Source: Venturia oleaginea (Eukaryota; Ascomycota; Dothideomycetes; Venturiales; Venturiaceae). From it: a stretch of DNA of 64,000 nt. The DNA lies in the NCBI GenBank assembly GCA_013176395.1, contig JABMLP010000014.1:1364001-1428000 (forward strand), read 5' to 3'. Each line of letters opens with the position of its first letter. The first letter of the stretch is position 1. Shown here one piece after another: positions 31,928 to 43,557 of the stretch. The notes under the pieces were generated by a model. The model had not been told where the DNA came from. It worked only from the letters and a program-made list of their open reading frames with translations, and made no database searches. A program made the translations under genes and the position numbers.

Positions 31928-33195
31928 TCATCCTTTGACATCAGGGGGTGGTTTTCTAACAATTTTGATGCCACTATCTCTTCCCATCATGCCTTTGCGA
32001 ATTGGCGGCAAGTCGTCGTCATCCAGATCCATCCCATCTTGTGTTCCAGCATTCTCGGGCTCCAGGTCAGGGCCTTCGCGCTCAGAACCACGTCCTTCAG
32101 CCTCCCATTTCTTTCTCTCAATCTCGTCAAATTCCTCTTTTCGGTCTATCCATCGCTCTTGCACATCTCTGACATCCATTGTAGTCCCAGTATCTCGCAT
32201 AGCAACTCGCCATACGCTGTCGTTTGCAGCGCCATCCTTTGTGCCGAATGCGTAGCCACTTGCCAGGTCGATCTGTTTGAGCAGTGCAGCCATAGATTGC
32301 TTGTCCTCTACAGCCAGTGTAGAAAAGGCAACAAGCGAGAAGTCTTCCACCAGTTCCACAATAGCACGATTAAGTGCTCCGAACTTGGATTTTGATTCTC
32401 CATCGTCTGGATCTGAAGCTGGGGACGGAGGCTCGTCATCTGGATCTGCGGTTTCGCCACTTCGCTCGGAATCGAGAGCTGGAAGCAGGTATTCTAGGTC
32501 TTGTACTTCGGTATAAAAATCAAGGTTGAATGTGGAAGGTGGATAGTTGGACAAGTTGTCGATCTTCGTGAGGACGTTCAGGTGCGGAAGGTCCATTTGG
32601 AGCATGCTCCGTAGCGCGAGCAGTAGGGCGGATATGTACAGGGATGGCTGTGTGAGGACATAGCTGTCTGTGAGATGGATGACTACTAGCTGTGAGTACC
32701 AGTATTAGCCTTGGTTTGTATTCAGGACAGGAATGAGGGGCAGCGGACTCTGTATCCGAGCTTTTGGAGGCGGAAGAAGATGTTATGCAGCGAGAAGTGG
32801 TGGGTGAACAGCTCGACCTGTCCAGGGCAGTCGAATATTAAGTAGTCGTCTGTTGATTGCCAGTTAAATTGTGCGTACGTATGAAGGAATGCTTGCACAG
32901 ACTGACCGTCGAGTTTCTTCAAACCCTCCTCCAACCACTCGAAGTTATGCTCTAGCTCTTCCAGCGCGTACAACACACCTCCATTTGGTCCAAGAGCCTC
33001 GCTGTTCATGATTTCGTCCAGCGTTACGAGGTCTCGTACATCCAGGGCCGTTGGGTATGAGTTATGGTCGTTTGCCGGGTCCAGGTTGACGACTGAGCAG
33101 CGGCGCCCGATGGCAGACATGAACTGATGCATTCCATCGCAGTAGGTTGATTTGCCAGAGCCAGGAGGTCCGATGATCAGTTGCGCGAAGGGCAT
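31928..33195 (-). CDS. GPN2: GPN-loop GTPase 2
   Basis: Two exons: 33195-32749 and 32689-31928, giving 402 residues. The G1 loop is GPPGSGKST (residues 9-17), the family-defining loop GPNGG is at 69-73, the G3 motif is DCPGQVEL near 122, and LTKID serves as the base-recognition motif. GPN GTPases dimerise and help assemble and import RNA polymerase II and III. The C-terminus is longer and more acidic than in yeast (DLDDDDLPP). The 59-bp intron starts GTCCGC, an unusual donor, and ends TACTCACAG; protein continuity (KLGYR then LVVIHLTDSY) supports it. The same frame is open upstream to an ATG at 33501, but that extension is unlike the family, so I take the ATG at 33195. Confidence 0.9.
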
Positions 33196-33985
33196 TGTCT
33201 CGTGGATGCGGTGGAGTTCTGGTGCTGAACGAAGAAGTTGAAGCGGAGAGAGATGCAAAGGGGAGTAATGTACGTGATGGATTTTATGACTATCGCATAC
33301 TATTGCACGTAAATTTTCGAATCCAAAGTTTAAGTCGTCTCTGTCAAACTCTACACAATTCTTTGCTCGGTTGTAAGGTATTGCCATGGCCAGAAAGACG
33401 TTGGCATTCGGCAAGAATGCGCAAAGAATCTTTGGCGTTGACGTAGGCGTAGATATTATCCATGCATGCGCATAATACCGTCCGTTTCGTGCAGAGGCCA
33501 TGCGTAGCGGAGAACATTAACTTCTGAATTTATTTAGGTGAAAGTACGATAAATTCGTATGCGGTTTCAGATCTACAAGCACAGGATCTTCTCGCGCAGA
33601 CACGCCAATCTTTACATCAAGATCTAATCTAACACCTACCCAAGATAAACCGCAAAACTTGTGGCATCTCAATCAAGTTGGCTCCTCAATGTCTATACAT
33701 CTCTTAGAAGATCTCTCTTACATGCAACTATCAAGTTGTGCCATGGAACAAAGAAGGAAGAAGAAAGAGTTGCAAATGCGGAAAGGGATACCCTCGAAAG
33801 CGAGAAAAGACAGAAAGTGGGCTGTCTGGAAGGTTTCTTGGAGAATGGGAAGATGGATTGATCCTCTAATTAAGCCAACGCCTTTGAATGCAAGTCATGC
33901 CGGCTTTATGACAGATCTCATAGCTGAGTATGCCATGTCATTCATTTCACAGGCTGTCATACGACCTACTCTTCTCTCTTGTGAT
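33196..33985. other. Intergenic region between GPN2 and the small conserved gene
   Basis: It carries the GPN2 5' flank and the 3' flank of the gene at 33986. An in-frame upstream extension of GPN2 to 33501 is probably 5' UTR. No other gene is supported. Confidence 0.45.
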
Positions 33986-34491
33986 CTAGTTCGAAGCAGC
34001 CGATCCAAAGGCACCCTTCTTCTTCAAGATAGCCTCCTCCTCTTCCTTCAACTCTTGATCGATCTCTGCGCCTCTCGATGGCTTGTTGCCGTGTGATTTT
34101 GCTGGTAGTGTGGCGTCCTTCTTTAATTGTTGCGTCTCGATGGATTCGTCTGAGCCTTCTTGGTCGCGCTGCGGGTCAGGTTAGTCTCTCAAAATAAGAG
34201 AGTACAGGGGGAGGGAAATACTAACCTGTTCCTCACGGGCTAGCTTGTTGGCAATTGATCGCTCATCCTTGGAGTCGAGGTGCTTGTGTGCGTGGGGCTT
34301 GCCCTCGTGAAACCGCTCTGGTTGCTCCTCAACGGCGTTCTAAATGACGAATTAGCATTTACTTGCTCTACGCACCTTGATGTGGTAATGAATAGTGTCG
34401 GGATTGTGCGAAAAGTTATGAGGAATTAAGTGAGACGTACCTGCTCGTTGGCCTCGTAGGTCTGAGAGTTTCCGACGTTTGATGAAGACAT
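33986..34491 (-). CDS. Small conserved hydrophilic fungal protein, 115 residues
   Basis: Three exons: 34491-34441, 34339-34226 and 34168-33986. Both introns are GT-AG with CTAA(C/T) branch points. The phases match and the total is 115 residues. The protein starts MSSSNVGNSQTYEANEQ. It contains a His-rich segment (HEGKPHAHKHLDSKDERS) and ends with an acidic-basic helix (EEEEAILKKKGAFGSAASN). It is too short for automated ORF calling, but the perfect splice structure and protein-like composition make it convincing. I believe similar small proteins occur widely in ascomycetes, but no function is known to me. There is no signal peptide or membrane segment. Confidence 0.75.
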
Positions 34492-34926
34492 TATGATTAA
34501 TTGTTTGAAATGTCAATTGACAGTAGTGGAATCGTTGTTGTAGATTGAGAGTGATTTGCAGTTGTATGCGAGAATGTTTTAAGCCGTTATTAAGTGAATG
34601 TTTGGGAAGTGGGTCGAGTGTTGTGAGCATTATGACGGTTAAGTGACGTAGGGACCCAAGTTTCCAATTTCGATTTCGAAAAAAAGAAACGGAAGGGGCC
34701 ATGGAACTTGGTAGGGCGGTACTCCTAGTTGGTACAGGTGGGTATCACAAAATCAGTGGATATGGATGGGTAACCAGGAAGGATTGAACATGTTGTTTCG
34801 ATAAATTCTCCAATCCATGGATGTTGTCGAGGCGTTCGAGGCCAGCATATCCAGGTTATCAGCCGTGCCATGGCTGTAAATATTTACCATTACTTCGTCA
34901 AGTTGTACGGGGATTTTGTTTTGTAT
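34492..34926. other. Intergenic region, 5' flank of the small gene and 3' flank of BCP1
   Basis: No gene is supported. The first part is probably the promoter of the gene starting at 34491. Confidence 0.4.
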
Positions 34927-35902
34927 TCAACTGGGGGGCTGCAAGTACTCAGTAATTGCTTTCACAGCTCCCTCAATCTTCGATGCCTCGATCAGCATCA
35001 GATACCCTTGAGGCTTAATTCCAGCCTCTTGGAAAGCCCTCTTTGCATCACTAGCTCCAGCATCGGACAGCTTGGAATAATCAAAGCTTCCGTAACCAAG
35101 AGCATGTTTCTGCAACACCTCATCTTCAGGATGAAAGAAGAACATCTCTCCTTCCGCGCCATTGTCCTTTTTCGACTTCTTGCTCGGTCTCGACCCTGGC
35201 TCCGCTAATAACGAGGTGATCTCCTTGTACATTTTCGAGATTATCAAGTAGTGTGTAAAGGAGTAAGGCTCATTCTCTTGGACTGCCCAAGCGATTTCTT
35301 CGAGAAGCATGCTGTACATTGGTGGTGAGATCTCAGAAGGCACATTGATAATACGCTCAGTCAGGATAAGACCAACTTGTGCGTCAGTATTCGTGGGAGC
35401 GAAGAGATCTGAAGCGCCGGAGAGGGAGGGAATCGTGGAGAGTTTTTGGCGTAGGTATGTCGTGAGAGTCTGGATTACCGGTTTGTCCTGTCGCAGGTGT
35501 TAAAGCAGGACTACTTGAGCGTAGGATTTGGTTGGACCTACCTTATGCGCTTGCAGATTCAGCACGGTCATGAAGGCAAACGGATCTGATTCTTTGCCAT
35601 CAACCTTCACCGTCGATCCAACCAATGGTTGCGACACTATCAGGTCGACAAGCTCCGAGGTGTTGATCAAATCTGCGTCGGCATCAAGTAGCTGTCGAGT
35701 GAGGCTTTTCAGACCATGGAAATCTATCTCAGCAGGATCGAAGAAGTCGAAGTCGGCGCTGATCATGTCTACATCCTACTACTAAATTAGACTATACACG
35801 ATACTGCAATTGGAGTAAACCAACCTCGTCGCTGCCACTGTCATCTTCGTCCATGCGGTCGTCAGAACCCGCATGGTATTCTGTGTTCTTTCGTTTCGCC
35901 AT
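34927..35902 (-). CDS. BCP1: BCP1/BCCIP-family protein
   Basis: Three exons: 35902-35825, 35775-35542 and 35487-34927, giving 290 residues, close to yeast Bcp1 (283). The N-terminus has the acidic patch DDRMDEDDSGSDE. The BCCIP domain follows (FDFFDPAEIDFHGLKSLTRQ, DKPVIQTLTTYL after the second intron). A basic nuclear signal, RPSKKSKKDNG, precedes the conserved MFFFHPEDEVLQKHA segment. In yeast Bcp1 chaperones ribosomal protein Rpl23 and supports nuclear export of Mss4. The first intron ends TTTAGTAGTAG, with tandem AG acceptors; only the last keeps the frame. It shares a 363-bp divergent promoter with GUA1. Confidence 0.9.
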
Positions 35903-36265
35903 GGTCAAATATTGCTGTAGTGATGTTTGCGACGCGGTCGAAGAAGGTGATTTTTTGGTGATCAACTTTTTGGACCCACCAAAAAGTTTTGATAGCACGT
36001 GAAAACGCCCAAAACGCGTCTAATTTATTTGGAAAAATTCCTAGCTGGAGCAACGTAGAGAAACACACCCCTATTCTTGAACGACTCATAGATCCTCGAA
36101 TAGTATTTCGTTGATCAATTCGACGCGCCAAATCTAATCCTTGCTCTTCTTTTAGTCGTCGAACTATAGAAAAATTCTTCGGAAGAGTCACCACCAAAGG
36201 TAGATTGAGAGTAAGACGAAAAACAGCAAAACCAGCTCCCCAACCCCTCAACGCCCTCATCCAAA
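35903..36265. promoter_or_regulatory. Divergent promoter between BCP1 and GUA1
   Basis: The 363-bp interval separates the two start codons. It presumably contains both promoters, which suggests co-regulation of a ribosome-assembly factor and a guanine nucleotide enzyme. I see no specific motif I would vouch for. Confidence 0.5.
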
Positions 36266-37921
36266 ATGGCCGAACAAAAGGAACCCCACAAGCTTTTTGA
36301 CACCATTCTCGTCCTCGATTTCGGCTCACAATATTCTCACCTCATCACGCGCCGACTCCGTGAGCTCAACGTCTATTCCGAGATGCTCCCATGCACTCAG
36401 AAGCTAGCCGATCTATCGTGGAACCCAAAAGGTGTCATCCTCTCCGGCGGTCCATACTCCGTCTATGAAAAAGATGCTCCTCACGTGGATTCGGCTGTCT
36501 TCGAAGCAGGTGTACCAGTTCTCGGAATATGTTATGGTCTCCAGGAAATGGCATGGCAGCGAGGAGAGAACGTCGTTGCGGGAGAGAAGAGGGAATATGG
36601 CCGGGCCACGATCAAGGTAGAGCGTCACACTGGACAGGCACCTCACGTCGATCAACTCTTTGCTGGACTCGAGGATGTCAATGAAGATGACCTGCAAGTC
36701 TGGATGTCTCACGGAGACAAGCTATCTCAGATCCCATCAGATTTCATCACCATTGCTACAACGGACAACGCGCCATTCGCCGGCATTGCTCATATCGAGA
36801 AGCCATACTATGGTATTCAATTCCACCCAGAGGTTACACATACACCAAAGGGAACGCAAATTCTCAAGAACTTCGCCGTCGATGTTTGCAAGTCGACCAC
36901 AAACTGGACCATGGGCAAATTCGTCACTCAAGAAATTGACCGCATCCGAGCTTTTGTGGGCGAAAAGGGTCAGGTCATTGGTGCCGTCTCAGGAGGCGTC
37001 GATTCCACTGTCGCAGCAAAACTCATGACCGAAGCAATCGGGGACCGATTCCACGCTGTCATGGTAGACAATGGACTTCTCCGCAAGGATGAAGCCGAGA
37101 CAGTCAAGGTGACGCTCACGAAGCATCTCGGAATCAACCTCACAGTTATCGATGCTCAAGATCTATTTATCAACCGATTGGCAGGTATTCACGATGATCC
37201 CGAGAAAAAGCGAAAGATCATTGGAAACACATTCATCGAAGTTTTCCTCGAGAAGGCCAAGGAGATTGAGAAAGCAGCGTTGAACACGCCACAAGCTGGA
37301 CCAATCGAATTCCTACTCCAAGGGACACTCTATCCCGATGTCATCGAATCGATTTCGTTCAAGGGCCCATCGGCAACCATCAAGACCCACCACAATGTCG
37401 GCGGCCTACCAGCAAAGATGGATCTCAAACTCATCGAGCCCCTTCGCGAACTTTTCAAAGACGAAGTACGCGAACTCGGAAAAAATCTCGGTATCCCAGA
37501 GGAACTAGTCTGGCGCCATCCCTTCCCCGGTCCAGGTCTCGGGGTCAGAATCGTGGGCGAAGTCACAGCCGACAAAGTTCGCATCGTACGTGAAGCGGAT
37601 CACATTTTTATGTCAGAGATCAAGGCTGCCAAAGCACCACTCGATGCTCAAGGACGAGATATGTACAGACAGATTTCTCAAGCATATGCTGCTCTCTACT
37701 CTGTCAAGGCTGTGGGTGTTGCTGGTGACAAGCGAGTGCACCAGTGGGTCATTGTGTTGAGAGCCGTGACGACCACAGACTTCATGACCGCGGACGGTTA
37801 TGAATTCGAGTGGAAGTTCCTCAAGCATGTCCAGACGAGGATATGCAACGAGGTTGTGGGTGTGAGCAGATGTGTTTACGATTCGACCAGCAAGCCTCCG
37901 GGCACCATCGAGCAGGAGTAA
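36266..37921 (+). CDS. GUA1: GMP synthase (glutamine-hydrolysing)
   Basis: An intronless gene of 551 residues starts at the ATG in CAAAATGGCC. It converts XMP, ATP and glutamine to GMP, the last step of guanine nucleotide synthesis, in the cytosol. The class-I glutamine amidotransferase domain is N-terminal: the nucleophile is Cys89 in GICYGLQEM, and His187/Glu189 lie in QFHPEV. The ATP-pyrophosphatase domain has the P-loop SGGVDS at 242-247. The C-terminal dimerisation domain includes [12 protein letters not shown] and ends [18 protein letters not shown], close to the invariant IEWE-type ending. All key residues are present. A pogo transposon inserted about 120 bp downstream of the stop codon. 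Confidence 0.96.
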   Translation: MAEQKEPHKLFDTILVLDFGSQYSHLITRRLRELNVYSEMLPCTQKLADLSWNPKGVILSGGPYSVYEKDAPHVDSAVFEAGVPVLGICYGLQEMAWQRGENVVAGEKREYGRATIKVERHTGQAPHVDQLFAGLEDVNEDDLQVWMSHGDKLSQIPSDFITIATTDNAPFAGIAHIEKPYYGIQFHPEVTHTPKGTQILKNFAVDVCKSTTNWTMGKFVTQEIDRIRAFVGEKGQVIGAVSGGVDSTVAAKLMTEAIGDRFHAVMVDNGLLRKDEAETVKVTLTKHLGINLTVIDAQDLFINRLAGIHDDPEKKRKIIGNTFIEVFLEKAKEIEKAALNTPQAGPIEFLLQGTLYPDVIESISFKGPSATIKTHHNVGGLPAKMDLKLIEPLRELFKDEVRELGKNLGIPEELVWRHPFPGPGLGVRIVGEVTADKVRIVREADHIFMSEIKAAKAPLDAQGRDMYRQISQAYAALYSVKAVGVAGDKRVHQWVIVLRAVTTTDFMTADGYEFEWKFLKHVQTRICNEVVGVSRCVYDSTSKPPGTIEQE

Positions 37922-39742
37922 GAGTTGGAACTCAAGGGCTTGGACAGCTAGTGGTTCAGATGAGCGACGAAGGCATGATAAGGGTTGTTTGTGGTGTTTG
38001 GGCGGTATGCTTTTGTTTCACTGGGTTTCATGAGAAAGGCATAACGTAATCCACCATCGAGCGTTACACACCACCGGGCGGTACACATTTTCGTATCCTC
38101 ATCGATTAACCCACAATGCCACCACAACTAGTCAATACAAAGGCCCAGAAAGAGGGTCAACTACTCCTTGCTGATGACGCTTATTTGAAAGGCCATTTTC
38201 CAAGTATTCGAAAGGCCGCTGATGCCTATTCTGTCCCATTTACTTCACTTGCCTCCCGCCTTCGCGGACGCGCTTCACGCGTCGATTCGCGCCCAAATTG
38301 CCAAAAGCTTACGGATACGGAAGAGGAGGTCGTTGAGCATTGAATACTATCTATGGATGAAAGAGGTTATCCATTGACCGTTACTGGAGTACGCGATGCG
38401 GCAAAAATCGTACTCGAGCAGCGTGTAGGCTCAGATTGCAAAATCGGTGTCAATTGGCCTCAGCGATACATCAACCGCCGCCCTAGCCTCAAATCGCGAT
38501 ATTCACGCAGCTACGAAAATCAAAGGGCAAGATGCGAAGATCCAGCCCTTATTGGGGCTTGGTTTTGGCTTGTACAAAACACAATCGCTAAATACGGCAT
38601 CCTCAATAACGATATCTACAACTTCGACGAACCCGGCTTTGCAATGGGCCTTGCAAGTACCTCACGCGTAGTTACTGCCTCAGATAGGCGTGGCAGACCC
38701 CCTCAATTACAGCCTGGCGATCGCGAATGGGTTACGGCAATCGAATCGATCAATGCGCTGGGTTGGAGCCTCCCGCCGATAGTGATCTTCAAAGGCAGGG
38801 TACATATATCATCTTGGTACGAAAACAACAATCTACCGCCTGATTGGACAATCGCTTTGAGTACAAATGGATGGACTAATGACAAGCTTGGATTACATTG
38901 GTTAAAAGAGGTTTTCGAGCCAAATACAGCTGCAAGAAAGGTTGGTAGTTATCGACTACTAATTCTGGATGGCCACGGCAGCCACGCAACGCCAGAATTT
39001 GATCAATTTTGTGCAGACCGGATGATTATTACTCTTTGTATGCCACCGCATTCATCACATCTTCTTCAACCTCTCGATATTGGTTGTTTTTCGGTCCTCA
39101 AGCGTACCTACGGCCACCAAGTCTCGGAATATATGAGGCTTGGCATAAATCATATCGACAAAATTGAGTTCCTTCACGCCTTTAAAATTGCTCGAATTAG
39201 TGCCCTCACACTAAGCAATACTCAACGCAGCTTCACTGCTGCCGGTCTCGTACCTTTTGATCCAGATCAGGTACTTTCAACCATCCAGATTAGGCCATCT
39301 ACCCCTACAGCGCCCTTGGCCGCAAACCAAGAGCAATGGCAACCAGAAACACCTCAGAATCTAACCCAGTTAGAGCTGCAGGTAGCTACAATCAAAGGCT
39401 ATCTTAAGAGACGTTCAAAAAGTCCACCAAGACCAACAGATCAGGCCCTTAATCAGCTTGTCAAGGGCTGCCAGATCGCGATGCAAGGCGCCGCTTTACT
39501 AGCTGCGGAAAATGAGAAATTAAGGGCTGCAGATGAGAGGCAGAAGCGAAAGAGGCAACTAAAAAGGAGATATATTAATCAATTAAGCGCTTTAACTGTT
39601 GCAGAGAGCTCAAGCTTACTTCAACTTTCTAAAGAAGCTTCGGTTATCAGCAGTAACCAGGTTGATCAAGAGCCTTATATTGAGGAAGAACCACCAAATG
39701 AAGAGGAGAACATTGTAATTACTTGTTTTATTTGTCGCAGTG

Positions 39743-40647
39743 TGTCACGGATCCGGACTTTCTTTCTTCTTTGTCCTCAAATTACGTGACCTTAAGTCAC
39801 GTGATCTTTGACTTGGTCTGATCTTGAGCTCTCCGCAGAACTTAGAACCTTATGCCAGTTATGGCATTGGCAAGAGTAGGAGCGCGATATAGCAAGCAGG
39901 GAGAGCGACTAGCAGCAGATAGGCTCCGACTATAAGACGACAGGTCTACAACACAATCGGTGCGACACGATACGGCAGCTGCTAGAGAACCTCATCCACT
40001 ATCGTCTCCGCAAACCGTCCTGCTGCAAGCTGATGTTCAGAGCCTTGAGCCTCTCCCCAAACTGTTGCGTCCCAGTTATGGCATTGGCAAGAGTAGGTGC
40101 GCGACACAGTAAGTAGTAAGGACGCATAGAAGGAGCCTATTGGCGGCAAATCCCCTCCCTGTAAGCTAGCAGACGTAGTCTTGAGCCTCTCCCCAGACTG
40201 TTGTGTCCCAGTTATGGCATTGGCAAGAGTAGGAGCGCGATATAGCAAGTAGGGAGAGCGACTAGCAGCAGGTAGGCTCCGACTATAAGACGGCAGGTCT
40301 ATAGCACGATCGGCGCCATAAAATACGGCAGCTACCAGACAGCCTCGTCTACGGGCATACCCGGATCTACAAGAGCCAGCGGGCATTTGGAGATACTGGT
40401 TAAGGGAAAAGAGGGAGGACCGAGGGGACAGCTGGTCTTGTTTCAGTGAACGGGGCGAAGTGGGGCGCGGTGGATTATATAATCTATCACGTGTCGGCTG
40501 TCTGATGAAGTCCTCCTAACCGGACCTAGCTGCGTGATTAAGCGGCTGCAACCGAGTAGGATAAAATCAATCAATCAATCAATCAATTAGAACCTTATGC
40601 AATATCATTATATCTATACGTATCTACGTCTCTCTCAATCCCTGACA
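39743..40647. mobile_element. Solo LTR (about 160 bp) interrupted by retroelement copy C
   Basis: It begins TGTCACGGATCC and ends CCCTGACA, with perfect CAGTG duplications at 39738-39742 and 40648-40652. Removing the LTR and one CAGTG restores the transposase reading frame across the site. The LTR itself is split by copy C at a 14-bp duplication. Confidence 0.85.
39856..40586 (+). mobile_element. 5'-truncated TPRT-type retroelement, copy C
   Basis: This 731-bp copy starts within the first core (CAGTTATGGCATTGGCAAGA) and ends with the (TCAA)n tail. It is flanked by a 14-bp duplication, TTAGAACCTTATGC, at 39842-39855 and 40587-40600. Relative to copy A it also lacks about 280 bp after ACGGGCATACCCGGA. 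5' truncation is the hallmark of incomplete target-primed reverse transcription. Confidence 0.85.
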
Positions 40648-41033
40648 CAGTGGTGACCATTTTGCAATCAGCTATCAGAAATATAGATGGGAATATTTAA
40701 AAATGATGTTACGCTGAACGAGCAAGACAGAGTTATTCGGAAGTAGATTCAACACGAACTTAACGATAGGAGCCAATGTGCAGAACGAGTGTCACCCTGT
40801 GACTTGACTGTATTGACTGCAGAGGTTAAGTACACCGTTGCATCTGCATGCATATATATGCATGTCAATGCATTCCTTGGCATCTATCACGTGCACTATG
40901 CCTGAGGTATCAAGGACTGGCATGCCACTGTTCAACAAATGAGAGATTTATTGGTGCATAATAGAGTAATTGATGAGGATACGAAAATGTGTACCGCTCG
41001 ATGGTGTGTACCGCTCGATGGTGGATTACGTTA

Positions 41034-41795
41034 CACGAAATAGAAGATAGAGGGCGTAAATGTTATGGGCATGGCCCATGGTTGGTATAGGCTAAGAGCC
41101 TAAGCCTGATTGAGCCTAGTATAGAGAAAGAACCTCATTGAGGTTCTCTGTTTGTAGATATCTTCACTCCTTAACTGAATCTAAACAATCTTTGGCTACG
41201 AGTATGCTGCGTCTTTCCAGCTACCGTCCCGTAATAGTAAGTCTATGACAGACCAGGCTCGAAGTCTGAAGCGCATCACAAGTGCACAGTCCGATCTTGT
41301 GTTCAGGTCTATATTATTTGAATTCTTTGACTAGCAGATCATCACTCAGCAGACTGGTTAAATTCTCAAAGTCAACTTGTCAGTAGGAAAATTCTAAGTT
41401 AAAAGTGCTACGTTTACGATCTTCGAGGCTCGTCTCTGATTATTTCTAGGCGATGAGCGCTAGGCTGCAGTAATGATATCTGGGTCACCTGTGATATAGC
41501 CGAAACCGGAATCGCCTTTTATCGACGTCGACACCCGTCCTCCTTCCATCAACATCAACATGGTCGATCTTTTGGCATTGTCCATTCATTGCTACGATCG
41601 TGGCTTCGCTCAGTGTTCTCGCGATATTCCGTACATCTGCCCGGATGCTGGTGCCGATAAGCTTTTCGCGCGCTCAAGTCCGAACGCCGTGATGGCCAGG
41701 GAAGCAAGATCCTCTGAGACTTTCTGTGAGGAGTAATGAACTGTATTTGAAAGAGGTAAGTTGGGCTTGGATATACAATCTCAATACAAGCCAGC
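41034..41795. other. Intergenic region upstream of the P450 gene
   Basis: No gene is supported. Its 3' part should hold the promoter and 5' leader of the P450 starting at 41796. Confidence 0.4.
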
Positions 41796-43557
41796 ATGTC
41801 CATCTTCTTAGACCTTTCAACGACTGTCGTGGTGGCCGTCATCCTTGTTCTCGGAGTTGCGCTTTACTTCCAGTATTTATACGTCGACTTTGCCGATATT
41901 CTAGGCATACCAGAAATCCCGGGAGGCTCGTATGTATATGGTCATCTGCATCTCCTTGGTCGCGATCATCCTACAATACTTCAAAATTGGGCAGTTAAGC
42001 ATCCATGGCCATTATATCAAATAAGATTGGGAAATCGAAGAGCAGTCGTGCTGAACTCGTTCCAATCGGCCCGCGACTGGCTTGTTACCAACCAGGCCAG
42101 TACCTTGGATCGACCATGGCTTTACACTTTCCATGGGGTCGTCTCGAAGACATCTGGTGAGTGTGCTTTAGTCTGCCTTGCACTTCTCTAGCTGACATCT
42201 ATTTCATAGCATCCGCTATCGGATCAAATCCATGGAATGAGACGACCAAGAAGCAGCGACGAGTCGTGGCTTCCTTGACCAATGCTCCTGCGATTAAGAG
42301 GCTGGAACCGCTGCTAGACCTGGAGATGACCGAAATGCTGCTTGGCCTCTTTGAGGCTGGGTATCAGGGTCAAAAGTATATCATGCCCAACGTCTTTCAA
42401 AAGCGGCTGGCGCTGAACATTGTCATGATGTTCTGTTATGGAAAACGATTTGAAACTGTTGACGATCCTACGCTAGTACAGATTCTGAGCGATGCCAGCG
42501 TCATATCCTCCTTCCGATCAACGAATTCAAATTTGCAAGATTACGTTCCTCATCTTCGACTTTTCAAGACCCAGGAGAGGTTGGCTGTTGCAAAAGAGGT
42601 TAGAGGCCGCCGTGATGCGTGGCTAGCCAAACTCTTGCAAGAAATTGAGGAAGACGTCAAGGGAGGAAAGATTAGAAACTGCATGGCAGCCAATCTTTTG
42701 ACCAATACGGAAGATAAGCTAACTAAACGTGAGTCCACTCTCATCTCTTGCTATCTCGCCATATTCTGATCACGTTGTTTACAGAGGATGTCAAAACAGT
42801 CATCGGGGGCCTGGTATCTGGAGGCTTTGAGACGACGTTCGCCTCAGCCACAGCAGGAATCGGTGTTCTCGCAAGCCCAGAAGGTCGAACGATTCAGAAA
42901 CGTGCTTATGATGATATCATGAGCGTCTACTCAACACCCGAAGAAGCATATCAACTTTCAGTCCGCGAAGAGAGATCGAAGTACGTGGCTGCCTTTGTTA
43001 AAGAAATTCTGCGACATTATCCACCGTTGCTTTTAATGGTTCCACGCCAGGCCTATCGAGACTTTGAGTACAATGGATCACGGATACCGACGGGAGTCAT
43101 GATCCTTACCAATGTGCAGGCCATTAATCACGGTCAGTAAAGTGCAACCCACTGCGTTGAACCAAACTCTGACATCCCTACAGATCCTGCAGTGTACGGC
43201 TCTGATGCCAACGAATTCAATCCTGATCGATGGCTTTCCAAATATTCGGATACATCGATCCCATCACCATTCCATTTCTCATTTGGAGCGGGTGGAAGAT
43301 CCTGTACAGCAATCAACTTTTCAAACAGAATTCTCTATTCGATCTTCTTTCGCCTGATCTTATCGTACCAGATTGCTGGAAGCAAGGAAATGCCGCCCAT
43401 CACCCACCATATCTACTACAACAAAGACACGACTGCGCAGTCGTCAATTCCAAAGGACTTCAAAGCGACATTCAGAGTTCGCGATCAGGCTGTTTTTGAT
43501 CGGTGTATGGAAAGCTCGGCCGAGAATACTTCAACTTTTACGAACGGTATTAAGTAA
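41796..43557 (+). CDS. Cytochrome P450, CYP504-like (phenylacetate hydroxylase-like)
   Basis: Four exons: 41796-42156, 42210-42728, 42785-43132 and 43194 minus 10, that is 43184-43557, giving 533 residues. All introns are GT-AG with consistent phases. An N-terminal membrane anchor (TTVVVAVILVLGVALYF) is followed by the proline-rich hinge GIPEIPGGSYVYGHLHLLG, very like CYP504 phenylacetate 2-hydroxylase. The I-helix region is GGLVSGGFETTFASA. The K-helix ExxR is KEILRHYP. The heme loop is FSFGAGGRSCTAINF, with the thiolate Cys present but Ala in the usual Gly position two residues later. It probably hydroxylates a small aromatic acid at the ER membrane, feeding homogentisate-type catabolism. 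The subfamily call rests on remembered resemblance, so the substrate is uncertain. Confidence 0.85.

Larger units (their letters stand above)
38116..40680 (+). pseudogene. Pogo/Fot1-type transposase, broken by a stop and an LTR insertion
   Basis: The ATG at 38116 opens an HTH_psq domain (QKEGQLLLADDAYLKG), followed by a CENP-B-like HTH region. A TGA at 38341-38343 replaces the Trp expected in this position (the related copy has QWIISMD). The DDE domain follows: YNFDEPGF carries the first Asp with Pro where the family has Thr (DETGF), LILDGHGSHA carries the second Asp, and LQPLDIGCFSVLK the third. A basic C-terminal region leads to a knuckle beginning CFIC. There the solo LTR inserted at 39743, after AGTG. 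Reading resumes at about 40653 with GDHFAISYQKYR, which matches the C-terminus of the copy at 9094. It is inactive as it stands. Confidence 0.88.
38044..41031 (+). mobile_element. Fot1/pogo-type transposon carrying nested insertions
   Basis: TIRs begin ACGTAATCCACCATCGAGCG at both ends, are about 60 bp long and are flanked by TA (38042-38043 and 41032-41033). Inside each TIR a CCATCGAGCG(G)TACACA-type motif is repeated directly. Internally it encodes one transposase, broken by a solo LTR (39743-40647) that itself contains retroelement copy C (39856-40586). Without the insertions the element would be about 2.1 kb. Confidence 0.9.

Noticed and set aside
33196..33501. Upstream in-frame extension of GPN2
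   Set aside because: Family members begin at MPFAQLIIGPPGSGK; the extension has no GPN-like sequence.
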